Below are positions 60,652 to 64,000 of a DNA stretch of 64,000 nucleotides, piece by piece; the stretch's first letter is position 1; the number at the start of each line of letters is the position of its first letter. The stretch lies in contig NZ_JACOQH010000002.1 of NCBI RefSeq assembly GCF_014297335.1, positions 357,171 to 421,170 on the forward strand, read 5' to 3'. Below the pieces are notes generated by a model. The model was not told where the DNA came from, ran no database searches, and was given only the letters and a program-made list of their open reading frames with translations. Both the position numbers and the translations under genes were made by a program. Source of the stretch: Roseburia_D yibonii (GTDB lineage Bacteria; Bacillota; Clostridia; Lachnospirales; Lachnospiraceae).

Positions 60652-61515
60652 TTACGGAAGCAATCCGCATACTCCGCATAAAAGCACGATCGCGCCAAGA
60701 ATGATCCGATACCAGCCAAACACTTTAAAATCGTGCTTTTTGATATATCCCATCAAAAAGCGGATCACGATTAAGGATACCACAAACGCGACCACCATAC
60801 CGGTAAGCAGGATCGCGGTCTCTGCGGCTGAGAATGCCAGACCGAATTTCACGAGTTTTAGCAGGCTCGCCCCGAACATGACCGGGATCGCCAGAAAGAA
60901 GGTGTATTCTGCCGCAACTGTTCTTGAAACGCCAAGCAATAACGCGCCGACGATCGTCGCGCCCGAACGGGAGGTACCCGGAAATATTGCGGCGATCAGC
61001 TGAAACATTCCGATCCAGAACGCAAGTCTGTATGTAATGTCTTTTAATGAAGTAACCTGCGCTTTTTTCCCATGATTTCGGTTTTCAACGATAAGGAACG
61101 CAACACCGAACAGGATCAGCATAATCGCTACCGTCCTGTAGTTATAGAACATTTCCTCTAATATGTCATCAAAAAGTATTCCCACAACTGCCGCAGGGAC
61201 GCAGGACACCAGAATACGAAACCAGAGCTTAAAAATATCGGTTTTGATCCAGGCTCCTGCTCCATGCGCTGTGAGCGGTTCCTCATTATTCTTTCTGCCA
61301 AAGGGCCAGATCTGTTTAAAGAAGAGCAGCACAACCGCCAGAATAGCGCCAAGCTGTATCACAACCTGAAACATACTGTAAAATTCATCTGAGACATGCA
61401 AAGATACCACTTCATTTAAAAGTATCATATGTCCGGTGCTGCTGATCGGCAGCCATTCCGTAATCCCTTCCACGATGCCAAAAAGCACCACCTTTAGTAA
61501 TTCCATCATTTCCAT
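60652..61515 (-). CDS. uppP: Undecaprenyl-diphosphatase UppP/BacA
   Basis: Recycles the lipid carrier for wall synthesis and confers bacitracin tolerance. 287 residues with about eight membrane segments; the catalytic patches are EGITEWLPISSTGHM (residues 16-30) and PGTSRSGATIVG. AAGGAAACG ribosome site. Monocistronic, convergent with nothing; tRNA-Arg is further on the same strand. Confidence 0.95.
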   Translation of the reverse strand: MEMMELLKVVLFGIVEGITEWLPISSTGHMILLNEVVSLHVSDEFYSMFQVVIQLGAILAVVLLFFKQIWPFGRKNNEEPLTAHGAGAWIKTDIFKLWFRILVSCVPAAVVGILFDDILEEMFYNYRTVAIMLILFGVAFLIVENRNHGKKAQVTSLKDITYRLAFWIGMFQLIAAIFPGTSRSGATIVGALLLGVSRTVAAEYTFFLAIPVMFGASLLKLVKFGLAFSAAETAILLTGMVVAFVVSLIVIRFLMGYIKKHDFKVFGWYRIILGAIVLLCGVCGLLP

Positions 61516-61580
61516 CTGTCGTTTCCTTTCTTGTTTTCTGTATCATGTTATATTATAATAATGCAGACATCAAATATCTT

Positions 61581-61609
61581 TTGTCGATAAGCATTCATAA
61601 TCATACCAT
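61581..61609 (+). promoter_or_regulatory. Promoter of the 94-residue protein gene
   Basis: TTGTCG (61581-61586) and TACCAT (61604-61609), 17-bp spacer, on the plus strand, about 28 bp before the start. Confidence 0.55.
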
Positions 61610-61636
61610 TCATGGTCAGAAAAAGGAAGTCTTAAT

Positions 61637-61921
61637 ATGATAGAACGCAAGGATCTTTTTACTATCCCTTTTTACAAAAAAACACATTTTTCCGGAAGTT
61701 ATCAGGGAATGCATTACCGCATCGAACGCATCGAGCAGGATGAAAAAAACATTTTGCGTGCCACGGTATTTCCGGGACCGTACTGCTTTGACGTGGTTTC
61801 CGATGAGAAAAAAACTGCAAAGGATTTTGATTTTTCCGAGGACGGGATCGCAAACGCCTGCAAATGGCTGAATGAACAGTATGCCGCCGCTCCGGACGAA
61901 TGGGCAAAAGGACGGCTTTAA
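61637..61921 (+). CDS. Small conserved-looking protein, unknown function
   Basis: 94 residues, soluble, acidic, with no membrane segment. Notable segments: IPFYKKTHFSGSYQGMHYRI, ATVFPGPYCFDVV, and the C-terminal WLNEQYAAAPDEWAKGRL. The single domain looks alpha/beta. AGGAAG-type ribosome site before the ATG. Not recognised. It lies 15 bp before the DAHP synthase promoter and has no sign of coupling to that gene. Confidence 0.6.
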   Translation: MIERKDLFTIPFYKKTHFSGSYQGMHYRIERIEQDEKNILRATVFPGPYCFDVVSDEKKTAKDFDFSEDGIANACKWLNEQYAAAPDEWAKGRL

Positions 61922-61935
61922 AACCGGATAGATCA

Positions 61936-61964
61936 TTGACAACCGTGCCATAATATTTTAAGAT
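61936..61964 (+). promoter_or_regulatory. Promoter of the DAHP synthase gene
   Basis: TTGACA (61936-61941) and TAAGAT (61959-61964), 17-bp spacer, 65 bp before the start. The leader is too short for a T-box. Confidence 0.75.
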
Positions 61965-62029
61965 ATGCATTGGTTCACATGTATAAAAATAAGAAAAGAA
62001 TCTATAAGAATACAAAAGGAGATACAAAC

Positions 62030-63058
62030 ATGAGTTTCACCTACTTAAACCAATTACCGACACCGGAAGAAATCAAAAAGGAATATCCGCTTTCCGACAA
62101 GCTGACCGCTTTGAAGAAAGAACGTGATGCCATGATCCGCGATGTGCTGACCGGAAAGGATGATCATTTTCTCGTCGTCATCGGACCGTGCTCCGCAGAC
62201 AGTGAAGATCCGGTCTGCGACTATGTCAGCCGTCTGACTGCCGTACAGGAAAAGGTAAAGGATCGTCTGATCATCATCCCACGTATTTACACCAATAAGC
62301 CAAGAACCACTGGCGAAGGCTATAAGGGAATCGCAACACAGCCGGATCCGGAAAAAGCACCGGACATGATCGCGGGTCTCATTGCCATGCGTAAAATGCA
62401 CATCCGTGCCATCGAAGAAAGCGGTCTTACTTCCGCAGACGAAATGCTGTATCCGGAAAACTGGGGATATGTTGAAGATCTCCTCTCCTACGTTGCCATC
62501 GGCGCACGTTCTGTAGAAGATCAGCAGCACCGTCTCACCGTCAGCGGTTTCGATGTTGCTTCCGGTATGAAAAACCCGACCAGCGGTGATTTCTCAGTTA
62601 TGTTAAATTCTGTTTACGCCGCACAGCATCCGCACCACTTCACCTACCGTGGTTTCGAAGTGGAGACAACCGGAAACGACCTCACGCACGTCGTACTCCG
62701 CGGTGCAGTCAGCAAACACGGAAACGCAACCCAGAATTACCATTACGAAGACATCATGCGCCTGATCGAAATGTATGACAAGATGGATTTAAAAAATCCT
62801 GCTGCTGTGGTTGATGCAAACCACTCCAATTCCGGCAAGAAGTACAAAGAACAGATCCGTATCGTAAAAGAAGTCATGCACAACCGTCAGTTATCCGATG
62901 AGATCAGAAAGATGGTAAAGGGTGTCATGATCGAAAGTTACATTGAACCTGGCAACCAGAAGATCGGAGAACACATTTACGGAAAATCCATTACGGATCC
63001 TTGCCTTGGATGGGAAGATTCCGAGCGTCTGATCTACGATATCGCTGAAATGTGTTAA
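62030..63058 (+). CDS. 3-deoxy-7-phosphoheptulonate synthase (type I, AroG/F/H)
   Basis: First enzyme of the shikimate pathway, joining PEP and erythrose-4-phosphate. The 342-residue protein has the type I alpha pattern: VVIGPCSADSEDPVCDY with a metal-binding cysteine, YTNKPRTTGEGYKGI, GARSVEDQQHRL, and C-terminal VDANHSNSGKKYKEQ. ATG 62030 has AAAAGGAG; a longer frame extends 20 codons upstream without support. Feedback specificity cannot be read with confidence. Confidence 0.95.
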   Translation: MSFTYLNQLPTPEEIKKEYPLSDKLTALKKERDAMIRDVLTGKDDHFLVVIGPCSADSEDPVCDYVSRLTAVQEKVKDRLIIIPRIYTNKPRTTGEGYKGIATQPDPEKAPDMIAGLIAMRKMHIRAIEESGLTSADEMLYPENWGYVEDLLSYVAIGARSVEDQQHRLTVSGFDVASGMKNPTSGDFSVMLNSVYAAQHPHHFTYRGFEVETTGNDLTHVVLRGAVSKHGNATQNYHYEDIMRLIEMYDKMDLKNPAAVVDANHSNSGKKYKEQIRIVKEVMHNRQLSDEIRKMVKGVMIESYIEPGNQKIGEHIYGKSITDPCLGWEDSERLIYDIAEMC

Positions 63059-63116
63059 GCCAACACATCTGATCAGCGGTCGTCATTACAAAAAAGTGTC
63101 TTCGACACTCTCAGCT

Positions 63117-63152
63117 CCCCTAACCCCTCATTCATGAGGGGAAGGGGTTTTC
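63117..63152. terminator. GC-rich hairpin after DAHP synthase
   Basis: CCCC-TAA-CCCCTCAT pairs with ATGAGGGG-AA-GGGG, followed by a T-run. A smaller GTGTC/GACAC hairpin lies 10 bases before. It terminates the DAHP synthase gene, and may also mark one end of the IS91-type element that follows. Confidence 0.7.
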
Positions 63153-63182
63153 TTATGTCCTTCTTTATTGTAAAATCCTATT

Positions 63183-63884
63183 ATGAATATATTACAATCT
63201 GTCTTTACCGATTATTATGAACACATCATTTACGAACTCCATCCCCGTCCTGCTGTCATTGAAAATGTTAACAAGATGATTCATTGTGGTGACTCTTCTC
63301 ACGGTGGTGCCATGTATGGCTGTCCTCACTGTGGAAATCTTAAATTTGTTCCCTTTCGCTGCAAAAGCCGTTTTTGCCCTTCCTGTGGAAACAAATACAA
63401 CCAGCTTCGTTCTTTTCATATGTCCTGTAAGCTCGTTTCCTGTGTTCATCGCCATTGTGTTTTCACTATCCCTGAGGAACTTCGCGTTTATTTTCTCAAA
63501 GACAGGTCTCTCTTAAATTGCTTATTTCATTCTGTCCGTGACGTTGTCCTTCGTATGTTTTCCAAAATCAATAAAACTGAAAACTTTACTCCCGGATTTA
63601 TCTGTGTTCTTCACACCTTTGGGCGTGACTTAAAATGGAATCCTCATATCCATGCCCTCATATCTGAAGGCGGCGCTGGCAACATCACTCCCTGGCGTCC
63701 TGTCAAACATTTTGATTATAACTTTCTTCGTAATGCCTTTCGTAAAGTGCTGCTTGAACAGCTCACTTTCCGTATTGGCCCCGCTTTTCGTAAAGTTAAA
63801 AATGAAATGTATACGAAACACTCCAATGGTTTTTATGTTCGTGCAAAGCCAAGTCTCTGCACTCCTGATATCACCATTAAATAG
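63183..63884 (+). pseudogene. Truncated IS91-family Y2 transposase
   Basis: N-terminal part of an IS91/IS1294-type single-strand transposase. A zinc-binding head (CPHCGNLKFVPFRCKSRFCPSCG, about 47-70) leads into the Y2 domain with the HUH motif in LKWNPHIHALISEGG. Intact members are about 380-400 residues; this frame stops after 233, right after PDITIK where the family continues with the catalytic tyrosine region. Downstream sequence shows no continuation in any frame, so a deletion or second insertion has removed the C-terminal half. It is probably inactive. Confidence 0.78.
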
Positions 63885-64000
63885 TGTCTGCTGATTAAGC
63901 AGATATCTGCAACTTCCAGCTCTTACATCTGTTCCAGTCATGCCAGAAGCGGAACAGGCGCAAAAGAGCGTAAAGTATTCGCCTCTGAATCCTGAACAGA
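63885..64000. other. Sequence beyond the transposase break, unassigned
   Basis: No frame of coding character. It contains a perfect 12-bp palindrome, GCAGATATCTGC, at 63899-63910. It cannot be assigned before the window ends. Confidence 0.4.

Overview
The window comes from a moderate-GC, spore-forming, anaerobic Firmicute of the Lachnospiraceae type, closest in feel to Roseburia/Agathobacter. Grounds: the clostridial block nusB-xseA-xseB-ispA-dxs-tlyA-nadK-argR-recN-spoIVB followed by spo0A, a CodY regulator, a GGGtGRT-family gene beside an IscU-like scaffold, AGGAGG ribosome sites, TTGaca/TATAAT promoters with 17-bp spacers, and carbohydrate genes (glycogen synthase, GH13 glucanase, glucose-type PTS). 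The species call is inference; no rRNA gene is present.

Layout. 0-6 kb: end of ilvN (cut by the window edge), a membrane-anchored cell-wall amidase, a membrane protein, and a forward LytTR regulator/GHKL kinase pair followed by an ABC-exporter relic. 6-12 kb: an IscU-like scaffold plus GGGtGRT pair, a left-handed beta-helix protein and a very long topoisomerase III with five C-terminal zinc repeats. 12-17.5 kb: a tightly coupled operon metK, radical SAM protein, FMN-split-barrel protein, substrate-binding lipoprotein, internally deleted permease, ABC ATPase. 17.5-23 kb: asd, queH-argH, then an ABC ATPase-permease pair with no binding protein, and a small DUF1858 protein. 23-34 kb: a LicT/GlcT antiterminator and its PTS IICBA target with a readable RAT/terminator switch, an OPT transporter, a GH13 enzyme, and a YibE/F pair with a HelD-like ATPase. 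34-41.7 kb: a 51-residue small protein, tRNA-Thr(CGT), codY, DUF5688, glgA, spo0A, a PsiE-like protein and an AI-2E-family permease. 41.9-52.9 kb: the conserved spoIVB-to-nusB/asp23 block on the minus strand. 53-61.5 kb: MATE pump, rluF-ligA-metA operon, SH3 protein, tRNA-Arg(CCG), uppP. 61.6-64 kb: small conserved protein, DAHP synthase and a truncated IS91-type transposase at the edge.

How it fits together. Methionine/SAM metabolism recurs (asd, metA with the acetyl-CoA-type Glu111, metK). The metK operon places SAM synthesis directly upstream of a SAM-consuming radical enzyme and an importer whose own permease has lost its core, while an intact permease/ATPase pair of the same family sits 5 kb away. 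That split arrangement, the IscU/GGGtGRT operon, and several small unannotated ORFs are the least explained parts of the window. CodY, Spo0A, SpoIVB and the cell-wall genes indicate a normal nutrient-sensing and sporulation chromosome rather than a mobile island; only the last kilobase and the 5.8-6.2 kb relic look accessory.
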